Positions 53,187 through 64,000 of a DNA stretch of 64,000 bases are shown here, piece by piece. How positions within the stretch are numbered: position 1 is the first letter of the stretch; each line of letters opens with the position of its first letter. The notes under the pieces were generated by a model. The model had not been told where the DNA came from. It searched no databases and saw nothing but the letters and a program-made list of their open reading frames with translations. Made by a program: the position numbers and the translations under genes. Origin of the DNA: Chrysoperla carnea (taxonomy: Eukaryota; Arthropoda; Insecta; Neuroptera; Chrysopidae); NCBI RefSeq assembly GCF_905475395.1, contig NC_058339.1:8750001-8814000 (forward strand), given 5' to 3'.

Positions 53187-54470
53187 AAGTGGTCCGTTCT
53201 GCCTTTTGTTCCCCTATATTTATATTTCAATTCCATTTTATTTATAACTTGACAAGTCAACTGATTTGTTTTCTTACACAATTCGCTTGTTGACAATTTT
53301 TTTTTTTTAAATCACCTGACAATTATATAACTTTTTTGTATATAAATACGACTTTGTAAATTAATGTTTAGTATTTCTGAAGATGTTGATGCAATGCATT
53401 AACATTAAATTAAATTAAATTAAATCTTAATAAAAGTCAAGCTAAATAACAAAAAATTTATTACTGGGAGTATAAAAAACAAGGTCTGCTCCACGTGTCA
53501 CTTTTATAAAAATAAAGGTAATTACAAAAAATTGGTGATTATGGTATTTTCATGCGGTCTATTATTTGTTCTTTTAAGTATTCGTTTTTAAGAGCATTTC
53601 GTAATAATTCTTTTTAACTTTTTTTTTTTAAAACTTTTACAGGACACAGAGCAGAGTCGAAATCAACATGCTGCGAAATCAACAATTTTAGAAGCTGCTG
53701 GAGAGGGAAAAAAGCAGGTCCTCCCAACAAGAGATTTCCCTTATTACGACATAAACAATGATAAATTTTTATTTGGCGACAATCTGTATATCCCAAGCGC
53801 TGCTTTCAGGGAGGCAAGCCATACAGATGTGCCATCAAAATTTGTTATAACGATGGCACATGCTGTATGGAAAACAGAAACACTTGCAAAAAAGGTTGTC
53901 CGAAAGCAGCGCAACACGGGAGACAGGCAATCCCTAACACCTAGGAAAGTTGAATTGTTGGCATTCCATTTTGAAAATTTTATGAAAAAAAGAAATTATT
54001 CATCCGAAAGGATTTTATTTGAGTTAAAAAAAATAAATACTTATCTTGGTAGAGCAATTACATCAGCAAAAAAAAAATTAAAACCGTAATTTCTTAAAAA
54101 ATTTTCAAAATGGAATGCCAACAATAATATGTTATTGTTATTTTATATTTTATATATATATGATTTTACAATCAAAAAATTAAAATAAATAGACCAAATT
54201 CAAATTTGTTTTCAGTTATTTCTTCAGATTACATCATTCACCTGACTTATTCCCTAACATGTTTCAACTACAATTTTATTTATATTTAAAAATTTGTACA
54301 AATAAATTACCTATCGTAAGAAGTAATTTAACCATCAATTATAGTCGACATTATAATTTCGTTCTGTAAAACTTAAGTATCCAGAAACAAATTATTTCGC
54401 ATACGAGAGTGTAAACTTTACAAATAGAGTTAGAAAAACTCTAAATAATTCTTTATACATCCGCAAAAAT
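53187..54470 (+). repeat. Segmental duplication, copy C (paired with 33638-34914)
   Basis: Near-identical partner of copy B, about 1.28 kb, ending CCGCAAAAAT where the large downstream element begins. It is separated from copy B by the PGBD relic and the 16-kb piggyBac. Confidence 0.93.
53643..54089 (+). CDS. BEN-domain gene, terminal exon 5C
   Basis: 149 codons including stop, phase 0 after AAACTTTTACAG. Same layout as 5B. The BEN domain residues are closer to 5A at several sites (VRKQRNTGDRQ, AFHFENFMKKR), so 5C looks the least altered of the two long copies. If still part of the gene, it must be reached by splicing over about 24.5 kb from exon 4, across piggyBac. It has its own polyadenylation signal near 54184. 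Confidence 0.7.
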   Translation, partial: DTEQSRNQHAAKSTILEAAGEGKKQVLPTRDFPYYDINNDKFLFGDNLYIPSAAFREASHTDVPSKFVITMAHAVWKTETLAKKVVRKQRNTGDRQSLTPRKVELLAFHFENFMKKRNYSSERILFELKKINTYLGRAITSAKKKLKP

Positions 54471-54499
54471 TACGTCTAAAAACCTACAAGTGTCAAATC

Positions 54500-55144
54500 A
54501 GCAGAATTCGCTAATTTTGGGCATAGGATTTAGTGCTAATTTAGTGCTATTTTGGTGCTGCATTGGCGAATTTAGTGCACTTTTTAGTATTGCAAAAATA
54601 CCGACAATGCTAGCTTTTGATTAAGTGATCAGTGTATTCATTGGAAATCATAGATACTGTCGTCATTTGGTCCTACATAACATGTCTTTAATTAGTGCTC
54701 GAATAGTGCTAATAGCAAAGGCAGAAAATAAAGTCACAAAAGAAACAGTACACCGAAATCGAAAAATTATATTTTTTTCCTAAAGCTACACTGCTACCTT
54801 AATAGAAAAGCAACAGGCAAAAGAGACAAATCTGAGAAATTTGATCACATCGCTTTTGCCAGTGCGTATTAATTTAGTGCTCATTTAGTGCTTTCGATAC
54901 CGATCAATAGAAACCGGAAATAACTGAAGCCCTAAATTTGCGACATCCCTACAATGCTCGCTTGACACCAAGTGAGCATTGTAGGTCCCATACGAGGCTA
55001 TCTGACAAGAAAAGTGCTAATCAAAGTTCACTACAATTTAGTGCTCGTTAAGCGCTTTCGATACCGATTAAGGGAAACCGGAAATAACTGAAGCCCTAAA
55101 TTTTTGACATCCCTACAATGCTCGCTTGATACTAAGTAAGCATT
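54500..55144 (+). repeat. Left inverted terminus with about 164-bp tandem units
   Basis: Two units of about 164 bp are clear (the GACATCCCTACAATGCTCGC motif at 54942 and 55106), each with TTTAGTGCTC, TTTCGATACCGAT, GGAAATAACTGAAGCCC and GTAGGTCCCATACGAGGC. Before them are looser TTTAGTGCT repeats (54531-54580). The last 166 bp match the inverse of the window end. Confidence 0.8.
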
Positions 55145-55146
55145 TA

Positions 55147-55356
55147 TCAAAGAGAGTAAAATATATTCAAAAAAACAATAATTCTATCCTTTTGTCCATC
55201 CACAGTACAGTCTCTAAAAGATATTATGAAGAACATGTAAAAACTTGATTAAAATTTACAATAACATATCTTAATATCGTTGAGTGTTGATACAATTAAT
55301 AATATGGACAAAAGGATAGAATTATTGTTTTTTTGAATATATTTTACTCTCTTTGA
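55147..55356. mobile_element. 210-bp hairpin MITE with TTA target duplication
   Basis: Arms of about 54 bp (TCAAAGAGAGTAAAATATAT... and its inverse) are essentially perfect. They are flanked by TTA at 55144-55146 and 55357-55359. A TTA TSD is consistent with a Harbinger-mobilised MITE, though the termini differ from the Harbinger at 36683. It interrupts the inner edge of the left inverted terminus. Confidence 0.85.
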
Positions 55357-55477
55357 TTAATGTTTCTTTTTTTGATTCATTTTTATATGGATTTTCGATA
55401 TATTCTGCAGTTGTTAAAATTATTATGATGAGTTAAGTTAGTATGTTATTAATTCAGTGTGTTTTGGGTGAAAATTT

Positions 55478-55595
55478 TTTAGGTTTTTGAATTAATTCAG
55501 AGTTTTAATTAGTGGAATATGTAGTTTTTGAATTAATTCAAAGTTTTAATAAATAGAATATGTAATTTTTGAATTAATTCAGAGTGTTTTTTTTA
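55478..55595. repeat. Short tandem repeat, units of about 45 bp
   Basis: Two and a half copies of TTTTTGAATTAATTCAGAG...AATATGTAAT. Non-coding, within the 5' part of the large element. Confidence 0.75.
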
Positions 55596-55778
55596 AGTGA
55601 ATTTGTAAAATCTGTGAAAAGCATTGTTTCTTAAATGTTGAAAGTGATTAAAGTGAAATGAGTGAAAATCAGTGAAAATTTTATTACAAGGAATAAATGA
55701 ATGAAAATCAGGAAAATTTTATTACAAGGTAAGAAATTTAGTATTACGAATTCAAAAAAGAGAAATCAAAATTTTCTG

Positions 55779-56032
55779 CCCTGAGGGGGTGTTTCTTTCC
55801 TTGAATTGGAAAATGACCTAATACTTTTTTATTCAGTACATTATAAGGAATCATTTTTTGAAAAAATCGGTGGACGGCGGAAGTGAATAAGGGTCAGTTT
55901 TATGTATATGTTAAAAATTTTCAAAGTGCCCTGAGGGGGTGCCCCCCCTTTGAATTGGAAAATGACCTGATACTTTTTTATTCAGTACATTATAAAGAAT
56001 CATTTTTTAGCCAAAAAAGTGGACGGCGGCTT
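55779..56032 (+). repeat. Direct repeat of about 105 bp
   Basis: CCCTGAGGGGGTG..., then TTGAATTGGAAAATGACCT, TATTCAGTACATTATAA and GTGGACGGCGG occur at about 55782 and again at about 55929. They lie 150-300 bp upstream of the transposase start, where promoter elements would be expected. Confidence 0.8.
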
Positions 56033-56109
56033 ACATTTTTTTTTAATAATTTTCAGTTAATAACTAGTTGAAACTTCAGTTACATCAATATTCTATATAT
56101 TTACTTAAA

Positions 56110-59100
56110 ATGGAACATAAACCCGGTCGAAAACCGAATGTTGAGCGCGAAAAATTGATTGAGGCAATCAAAAAACACATTAATTCCCTAGTAACAAGTG
56201 ACAACAAAGTCACAAATAAACATGATGCTATCTGGCAGCAGATAGCTGACGAGCTTGACAACAAGCTATTGCCTGAATCATTGTATTCTATTGTTGTAAA
56301 CAACAAATATAATCTAAGAAAAAAAGCGAATGACCAAAGCTTTAACACTTCCGTGTCGAGTGTAGACTCCCGAAACGCATCCGAGCTGCATAACTCAACA
56401 GAAGATTCTGATGAAAATGGTGTTATTCATTTCACGTATTCTATGAGTTTTGACGAACTGGACAGTTTAATTATCACGGCAACGCGTAAACGAAGAAAAC
56501 TCAATGGTGATTACACTTTTCAGCAAACGGTTTTCAAACCTTATTTTTGGGAGACAATTATGACCGACAAAATTTGGGCTGCCACGCACAGGAAATGTGG
56601 TTATAATTTTAGTAATCATTATGTGTCAAAAACCAAGATGTCAGGATCATTTCAAGGTAATTATTGATATTTTAATGTGAAAAAATTTTTTTTATCGATT
56701 ATAATAAAAATTTCTGATGTTTAAGTTTAAATTTTTTCATTAAATTGATAAAAATTTTTTGAAACTGCAATGATTTGATAATAATTATTTGCTGTTAAAT
56801 TTTCATTATTTTTATATCGATATCATTACATTTTTTTTGGTATACTCAATTAATAGGGACGAAGTTTTAAACAATCCAGAATTTTTATTCGAATTTCATT
56901 AAATATTAATACAGTTAAATTAACATCAATTGATGAATAGTCCATACTAATCAATAGTCCATAATTAATTAATATTAATTAAGAAATATTCCATAAAGTA
57001 CTTTTCAACCATGTTATTTTACAGGTAAATGCAACTGTGGGAGTTTGTTAAAAGCAACTTTTCAAGTTGCTGATGGCGAAGCAACATTTACTTGTACAGC
57101 TACCCCTAAAGGGAACAAACAATGCAAAAGAACGTATTTACGTAATGAACATCGGAAAAAAGCTGCTGTAAAAATGAAATCTTCGACAACCGACCAATAT
57201 CAAGCTGAATTTGCCCTTGAGAAAGGTATGCGCCCAAATGATCCCAAACCTCCACACTTACCGGAGGCTTCTGTTCTCCGAACGGCTAAGTCTAATCACA
57301 TCCGTTCAGAATACCATCATATCGATCCATTTATTTCATTGGCAATAATACAAGAGGAAATTTTACCAGGAACTATACATACTTTGTCTTTTTCTCCGTT
57401 TGTGGTACATTATTGGACGAAACATCAACGAGACGTATACCTCAAATATGCTAAAAACGCTCATAGTTGTGTATATATAGATGCTACTGGCGAGATTTGC
57501 CCAAAATTCACAAAGCTTAATAAAGTGCCTACTGCTAACTTATTTTTATACCTTATCGCTATCAATTTTTCCGGTCAACAATTTACTGTAGGCCAAATGA
57601 TTTCTGATAAACAAGATACAAGCACTATTTTGAATTTTTGGAGTGAATGGATTAAATATGGGTTTACTCAACCAGCAGAAGTTGTTATGGATTCGAATCT
57701 AGCACAATTAATTGCGACGATAACAGCTTTTACTCCATTCAAGACAATCGGAACTTATGCTGACGCTTGTTTTTCGAAGTCAACTCCTGATTGTTATATC
57801 AGAATCGACGTAGCGCACTTTACTCACATTTATGCGAAATTTTTGAGTAAATCAAGCAGACTGGTTCAAGTTTTTTACTTAGCATGTCTGGGGAAATTGA
57901 TTTGTATGACCGATAAGGATGAAGCAAGGAAATACCTTAAAGCTATTTTCACTATAGCTTTAAGCAAACGAGCAGGAAAGTTACCTTCGGGACGACCGTC
58001 ACCTTGTCAAGCAGCTAAAGATTTTTTGAGAAATTCAATCACAGGTATACATTATTATCATTAAAAATAATTTCATTAAGATTGAATTTTCAAGTTATTC
58101 AAATATTTTATTCGATTGGAGACTTCCATTAATTAAAATACATTTCTTTATAAATGAACTCAAGTGCCTTTAGAAAAATTGTTCTTTAAAATTCTTGTAT
58201 ATCATTTTACAAACTGATCTTATATTATATTTTTCAAAAATTACATTCATTAATCAAAAATTAGATCCAATAAAGTAACAAAGAAATGTGACTCGGTCCA
58301 AAAAAATTATTGTCAGTTCAAGTAATTTTTTTGATTCAAAAAATCATTTTTCTTTGACACAAGTAAACTTCACGGATGGTAAACTAAAATTCATATCTCT
58401 CATACCTATTTCATAAGAATATTTGTAATTAATTTATTAGTTTAAACTATAGAATTAATACGGGGAATTCCATTTTTAAGATTTGTTGATTTAAAACACT
58501 AGTGGTAATTTAAAAATTAAAAAATTTTTATTTATTCAACTTTTATTCATAAATTTACTAAATATGATAATTTTATTCAATTACTCTAAATGTATACGTT
58601 TAATGTTGATTGTTTTCGATCAAAGACAAGTTGAAAGATTCAAATTCTGTATTTAGCTTACATATTAGTTCAGTAATATTATAAAATTATTTATTTATTT
58701 ATTTTAGGAATGAATGAAGTCGAGAATGATTTAAACGAAGAATTTTCGGACGATCCTGATGATAGTAATGCCGAGAAAGATACTACTGAAGAAAATTCAT
58801 GTTATCAGTGGGGTGTAGAAATTTTCGAAGAAGCTAAACGTGATTTAAATGATCACGGTAAAGAAGAAAACGCACACTATAATCCAGAACTGGTGAAAAA
58901 ACTACTTCAAGATATCAAAAAAATTCCATTGTGGTCCTGCATTTGTTATAACGATTTTTCATTGGAAGGAAGAATACCAGCTTCAAGTGCGCCAGTAGAA
59001 GGTGAAGTGGGTCGTCTAAAAAAAGGTATCTATAAGCACAAAAATGAACAACGAGTAGATGAGGCTGTAAAGAACCACATAAATTATCTTCTTGGCCGAA

Positions 59101-60779
59101 TTAACATAGTCGGTGCTAACATAGATGAAATACTGGAAAATAAGGAAAATAATTCATTGGGCGAGGAAGCTTCTTTGGAGACTGATGACACTACTACTCA
59201 AGATATTAATATAAGTGAAGAATCGCCCTGTGTTAAAGATTTGGAAATAAACTCTATCAAATCTGAAAAAATTGATGAAGATGATGATAATGACAATAAG
59301 AAAATTAGTTTGAACGAAAGCAATGAGAGTCTGATATTATCGACTACTCGACAACAAAAATCACCAGTTAACTGTGTTCGTTGTGAGACAATTTTGAATT
59401 ATTGTGATTCTTTCCCGGTAAATGACTCAGACCCTGATTATTCAAAATACCGTCTTTGTTCTCAGTGCAGCAAATTTGGTCGACTTGCAACTGAAGAAAT
59501 GTTAGGGAAGCGAGAGTTTGAAAACTGGAGGGGACTAGGCCAACCAAAAGTAGAGAAAAAATCTCGCTCATTATACATAGGCGATAAATCAAAAAATATA
59601 GTTGAAATGCTTGAATTTCAAAAACCTAAGGGCTTACCAATTTTAAAAAGAGGTGATTCCCCAGATTTGGAAGCCGTTCGCATCAACAATCGCCGCATAA
59701 GTTTATACAATACCTGCCCGTTTGACAGTTTGTATCAATTATTGCTGGTCGCAGCTTGTGATTTTCCCGTTTTTAAAACAAAGGTATAAAAAAATAGTCA
59801 ACTTTTTTTTTAAATAAGTGAAATTTACAGAATTTAATAATTGAATTAACCTAATTTGATTTATTTTACAGATTGAAAAGAAGAAAGATAATTGTCTTTA
59901 CAAATCCATTTGTGATGCTTTAAAAACTTCTTTTACTAGTAAGACTTATCAAACTCGAGCAGAAATATTGATGAGGCATTTTAAAGTATTAAAGTCGATA
60001 GCTGATGTAGATTTGATACCGTGTCATACATCAGTAGGAGGCTTTGCTGCCAAACTGTTTGAAAGTGAGTCAAGTTATGCAGAAACTTTGACATGTCCTC
60101 GAAAATGCCCATCTCGATTTGTATCATTGCCAGTGATGAGCATCCGAGATGATTCATTACATGACATAGATCAAGTGTTTGTAGACCATATGGGGAAACG
60201 TTATCGGTGCAATGGTAATGGATGTACCGAAAAAACAATAAACAACAACATAGTCATAGGTACTGTAAAAACTTTTGTTATCCTTAAGTATAGGGTAAAG
60301 AAAATTAACTCTACATGATTATTATATAGATACTAATGCATAAATATCGATGAATGTTTAAATATCGTCCTCTACTTACAGGAGACATTGTTTTTTTCGA
60401 GCCGTACGTTCAAAGTGGAGCAGCGGTAATTAAGCAGCTTGATGATCTTTGCAAAGAATTCACCCGTCCTACTGATGGAAAGAAAATGAAAATCGTGGGG
60501 GTAGTGCATTTCTACCCACCAACGATTAGTAAACAAAGAAGAGTCAAATTGAATGATAAGAGACAAGACGGCAAAAAATTGAAAAATGATGTGGCAACAG
60601 AAAACAAAGAAAACGTAGTCGGAGAAAGTGATCTTAAAGCGATCGGTCACTACGTGGCTATTGGTAGAAGAACTAACGGGTTATGGGTTATGTACGATGA
60701 TAGAAAAACTAAAGAAAAACAAGTAAGCAAAAAATTCCTGGCTGAAATTTCGCTATTAGTATATGCAGTTGCGAAATGA
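56110..60779 (+). CDS. Transposase-like protein fused to a ubiquitin-protease-like domain, five exons, 1142 aa, intact
   Basis: Exons 56110-56656, 57025-58044, 58708-59783, 59872-60259 and 60382-60779. All have GT-AG borders and consistent phases, and sum to 3429 bp. The start is MEHKPGRKPN (the upstream frame lacks another ATG). A Cys-containing segment spans the exon 1-2 joint (KCNCGSLL ... CTATPKGNKQCKR). An RNase H-fold core follows: VYIDATGEI (D about 335), EVVMDSNLAQL (D about 405) and RIDVAHFTHIYAKF (D about 444), the order seen in MULE/KDZ-like proteins. An acidic linker and a CxxC pair (CVRCETILNYC...CSQCSKFG) lead to a cysteine-protease-like domain: YNTCPFDSLYQLLL (Cys about 859) and GHYVAIGRRTNGLWVMYDD (His about 1100, followed by D), as in ubiquitin-specific peptidases. 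No break is seen. Which reaction the second domain performs is unknown. Confidence 0.8.
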
Positions 60780-62735
60780 ATAATTATGATATTTTTTGAG
60801 GAGGCATAGATAATTACTATTACACACCTTATTAGAAATCGCAATCATCAAATAATTTGTGTTAATATGAATAAATTATTAATAATTATAGTCTGACGTG
60901 ACTATCTGTATCGCCTGTGATAAACAGTGTATTTTTTTATTTAGTGCAGAAATGATAGGTTCCTTAGTTGGCATATTTTACATACTTAGGTCAAAAAATG
61001 TAATGAGTTTTTAATTTTTTGGATTTTTCTTTAGATCAATTTAATTCTCTGTATCTAATTTATGCAGAGATTTGACTTGATTTTGCGCGTACCATTCTTT
61101 ATTCAGACTAATATTAGACTATTTTTAATACTAAATGAAATCTGTTTTCGATTGTATCTGAATCAAAATCAGACTTGATTCGTTACATTATTTAAATTGT
61201 TTGTGATCTTATCCAGATTAAAAACAGATCTTTGGGATCCAAAATTTGTAAGCGGGTTTTAGTCGCCTTGGAGTCAAAAACAAACTTTTTTTAATACAAT
61301 ATAATTACAATAATAATTATAATACGAATAAGAGCTGATATAATTTTTAATCATCTATATTTTTTCTTCTATGATTTTGCAAAGGACTTCTCAAATAGGG
61401 TCATGAAATACATAGGTTGGCATATAATTTTACGTGCTGCGTAAATTTGCTCCATGTGACTTATTTATTTGAATAACAAATACGAAAAAAAAATTTTAAA
61501 TTCACGACTAAAAACTCTTCTTCTCAATTGATAATTCTCTGATTATTATTACTACAACTATTACAAAGAGAAATATCATAAATCTCCAATTTCACAAATA
61601 TCAATAAGCTACGCGGGATATTTAATAAATATCAAGAAATGTAAAAAACTAACCATGCTAGCACCACTTTATCAGAGTATTTGTAAACATATCATCTTTT
61701 TAGGACAAGAAAAAAATGAGTTAAAATGAAATAAATGAACGTTATAAGTATGTATAAGTACACACAGAAATGCATGAAAGCTTGTTAGATAATTGAAATG
61801 AGAGATAGTCAAATATTTAGAAATAATTTCTATAAAGTATAATAATATTGAAGTCATATTGAATTTTTTTTTACTTTTTGGAGACTTGGTACTGATTGAA
61901 TGTTTGTTTGGATTGCATTTTATTTTACTAATTACTTTTATTGTTTTTAATTTTATTCTTGCGCATCAGGTTCTTGACAAGTAGCTTTCATTTCATTAAA
62001 AGTCAATGAAAAAACCCGTCAAGCCAAATAACGACTCAATTGAGAGTTTCGTACATTTAAAAATCACCTTTAATATTTTTGTTGTTATTGAATAAAATAA
62101 TGATTATAATTAATGTCACAAATGATAAACAATAATGTAACCCAACTACGCTCACTAGTTTTCATATTATTGTCAGAGTAGAGTTAATGTGAGGATAAAC
62201 TGCTGATGTCTTATTTAAAATGATAACTTTGTTGTCCTCGACGATTTAATTAATAGCTTTTAGTATTAAACAAATCTTAATAAAGTGATAAAATTTTATT
62301 ATATTAAAAGAGAAAATAATTATCAACATCAGTATGAAGTTTTATTCGCTAAAATCAATGAATGAGTCCAGATAAAAATACAATAAATATTCAGTCTTCT
62401 CTAACTATATCACTAAGTATATTAACTGTAAACGTTATCTTATAGCACAATATAATGTTATCTAATGTAAAATGATTGTCTAAAAGAAAATAAATTATTA
62501 ATCTTCATGTGATGGGTATAAAAATTTCTCAATAGTATTATTATTGAATGCATAAACTACAAAGTTCGTATGGAATAATAATTTTGAAATAATCTTAAGG
62601 TTTATATAGTTTTCTCATCTTTTTAAAGACAATCCTTTAACGAAATTTCAGTCAACGTTGTTCTAGAAAAAAATTAGTGAGACGGTTCACCGTTCAGGAT
62701 ATCCCTGTAACCTCTCGCTAATTCAATACTTAAGC
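60780..62735. other. Long non-coding stretch after the large-element gene
   Basis: AT-rich. No ORF of note, no clear repeat, no RNA gene. Presumably the interior of the large element. Confidence 0.5.
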
Positions 62736-62740
62736 GCTCA

Positions 62741-62877
62741 AAATTCAGCGTTTTATCCTATTTTTGAGCTCTTCGAGCTCAAAAATATGATTATATTAAT
62801 ATTTTGAGCACTCCGAGCTCAAAAAGATAGCCGTTTTATGCTTTTGAGCTCTTCGAGCTCAAAAGTCTAATGAAAGT
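62741..62877. repeat. Three copies of a TTTTGAGCTC-GAGCTCAAAA palindrome
   Basis: TTTTGAGCTC + TTC/ACTCC-type spacer + GAGCTCAAAA occurs near 62762, in altered form (TTTTGAGCACTCCGAGCTC) near 62804, and again near 62842. Each can form a hairpin with a 3-base loop. Separated by about 40 bp of AT-rich sequence. Confidence 0.85.
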
Positions 62878-63835
62878 TTAATAAAACACTATTTTTTTAA
62901 TTTTCAAAATGCCATAACTTTTGAATGAATCAACTGATTTCTACACAGTTGGCGGAAATGTTCAATGCCCTCGTGATTTCCTTTGAGTTTCCAAATTCGT
63001 AGGATTCGTTTTTAACTCATATAACATATTTCGAGCACTTAAGAAATTTTGATCCGTGACGTCTTATTGTTCAAAGTTCTTAATTATTACAGCCGCCCTT
63101 ACAATTCTAAAGTTAAAATTTGATGAAATTAAATTTCGCTAATGTCCAGCGTCACAAAAAAAGTCATGTCGATCTTCTCCTGACAAACGTGAACACAAAG
63201 ATACAGAAATAAACCAAACCAGTCAAACCGTTCTCAAGAAAGTCAAAAAAAAATTTCCAGACCTAAGTAATTAAACGTAGATATACGTAGATCTACTTAC
63301 AATTTACACAATAATAAAGACTGTACTTAGCGCCACAACTTTGATATACGGAGATCTATGGCAAGTAGATTTCCGTATAGATCAAATTTATTTTTTGTCG
63401 GGAATACAAGTGCATACTTTCGTTAATTTATTTTCACTGGTATTCGATTCATCACATAAAATACACGACACACAGGTCAACACAAAAAAAATAAAGCCCA
63501 TTCGGTCACTGCTGGAATAGAAGGTAGATTCCATGTATAATGTCAAACGATCGATGAACTTTGTTCATCTCTGAACTTATTCAAGATATTCAACCGAAGA
63601 AACGCCTACTAAGTTTCATCGAAACCTCTTGGATTTTGTGAAAATGTCGTGTTCAAGAATTTCAGTACATCTTTTATAAATGTTAGGGGTGTGGAAAAAA
63701 TTCGAGTGAACGAATTATTCGTATCGATTTGAATAGTATGCATGACTTATACGGAAAAACATTGTACGATTATAGTGCTGTAGTGCGCTTTGATTAGTAC
63801 TTTTCTCGATAAAAAGCCTCATATGGGACCTACAA
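62878..63835. other. Non-coding stretch with small palindromes before the right terminus
   Basis: Contains CGTAGATATACGTAGATCTAC and related TACGGAGATCTATG motifs (63285-63385), which are partly self-complementary. No gene is seen. Confidence 0.4.
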
Positions 63836-64000
63836 GGCTTACTTAGTATCAAGCGAGCATTGTAGGGATGTCAAAAATTTAGGGCTTCAGTTATTTCCGG
63901 TTTCCCTTAATCGGTATCGAAAGCGCTTAACGAGCACTAAATTGTAGTGAACTTTGATTAGCACTTTTCTTGTCAGATAGCCTCGTATGGGACCTACAAT
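63836..64000 (-). repeat. Right inverted terminus of the large element (cut by window end)
   Basis: Inverse of 54979-55144. At its inner side a partly repeated unit (CCTCATATGGGACCTACAAGGCTTAC) shows that tandem units exist on this side too. Continues past the window. Confidence 0.85.

Larger units (their letters stand above)
54471..64000 (+). mobile_element. Large transposon with inverted tandem-repeat ends and transposase-protease gene; right end outside the window
   Basis: The sequence changes from duplicated segment C to a region rich in TTTAGTGCT repeats at about 54471. A block at 54979-55144 recurs inverted at 63836-64000 with almost no change, so long inverted termini enclose about 9 kb. 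The single gene inside (56110-60779) is intact. The right terminus and target duplication lie past 64000. The family is uncertain: the core resembles MULE/KDZ-like transposases known mainly from uncharacterised animal proteins. Confidence 0.7.

Noticed and set aside
1..64000. CRISPR arrays, operons, ribosome binding sites, phage or plasmid functions
   Set aside because: None seen. Spliced genes and eukaryotic transposons rule out a bacterial reading.

Overview
This is AT-rich eukaryotic DNA. It has spliced genes with GT-AG introns, arthropod-type transposons and no bacterial signals. An insect is the best fit. A parasitoid wasp is possible (BEN-domain gene family, the TTTTGAGCTC..GAGCTCAAAA palindromes), but I infer this from general impressions and cannot prove it. 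Only one gene looks like host sequence: a BEN-domain gene on the + strand whose pieces run from 17.7 to 54.1 kb. Almost everything else is transposable elements, many nested inside one another, several with exact target-site duplications (TSDs) that I could read.

Layout. 1-4708: the 3' end of a Copia element (Copia-1) lying inside or against a second, broken Copia (Copia-2). 5057-5116: an isolated Academ-type terminus. 5401-9265: a decayed CACTA/tnp2 transposase gene. 9418-17316: a Sola-like DNA transposon (4-bp TSD ATTT) that contains a full P element (9630-13927, 150-bp TIRs, 8-bp TSD GAATGTCC, intact four-exon THAP transposase). 17691-17856: BEN gene exon 1. 17864-26964: a pogo element in BEN intron 1. 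It holds an element with two 628-bp inverted arms (20539-26484), inside which sits a Copia (Copia-3) with an intact 1278-aa polyprotein but no 5' LTR. 27676-34535: BEN exons 2-4 and two alternative terminal BEN-domain exons, mixed with duplications and MITEs. 34921-36540: a dead PGBD-like relic.

36585-52729: a 16.1-kb piggyBac (TTAA TSD). Its 5' part carries a complete PIF/Harbinger (36683-40430, TTA TSD). Its transposase gene is split by an Academ element (41587-51420, CTA TSD), whose own XPG-nuclease-type gene is split by a Ty3/gypsy element (43768-48669) with identical LTRs and an apparent A AAA AAC gag-pol frameshift site. 53187-54470: a second copy of the segment carrying the terminal BEN exon. 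54471-64000 (continuing past the window): a large element with inverted, internally tandem-repeated ends and one intact five-exon gene (56110-60779, 1142 codons). That gene joins an RNase H-fold, MULE/KDZ-like transposase region to a C-terminal ubiquitin-protease-like domain.

Insertion order can be read from the nesting: gypsy is younger than Academ, and Academ and Harbinger are younger than piggyBac; P is younger than Sola-like; the armed element is younger than pogo. The BEN gene has absorbed pogo in intron 1 and piggyBac between terminal-exon copies. If its exons still splice together it spans over 36 kb, mostly transposons in introns. The reading phases of all BEN exons agree across these insertions.
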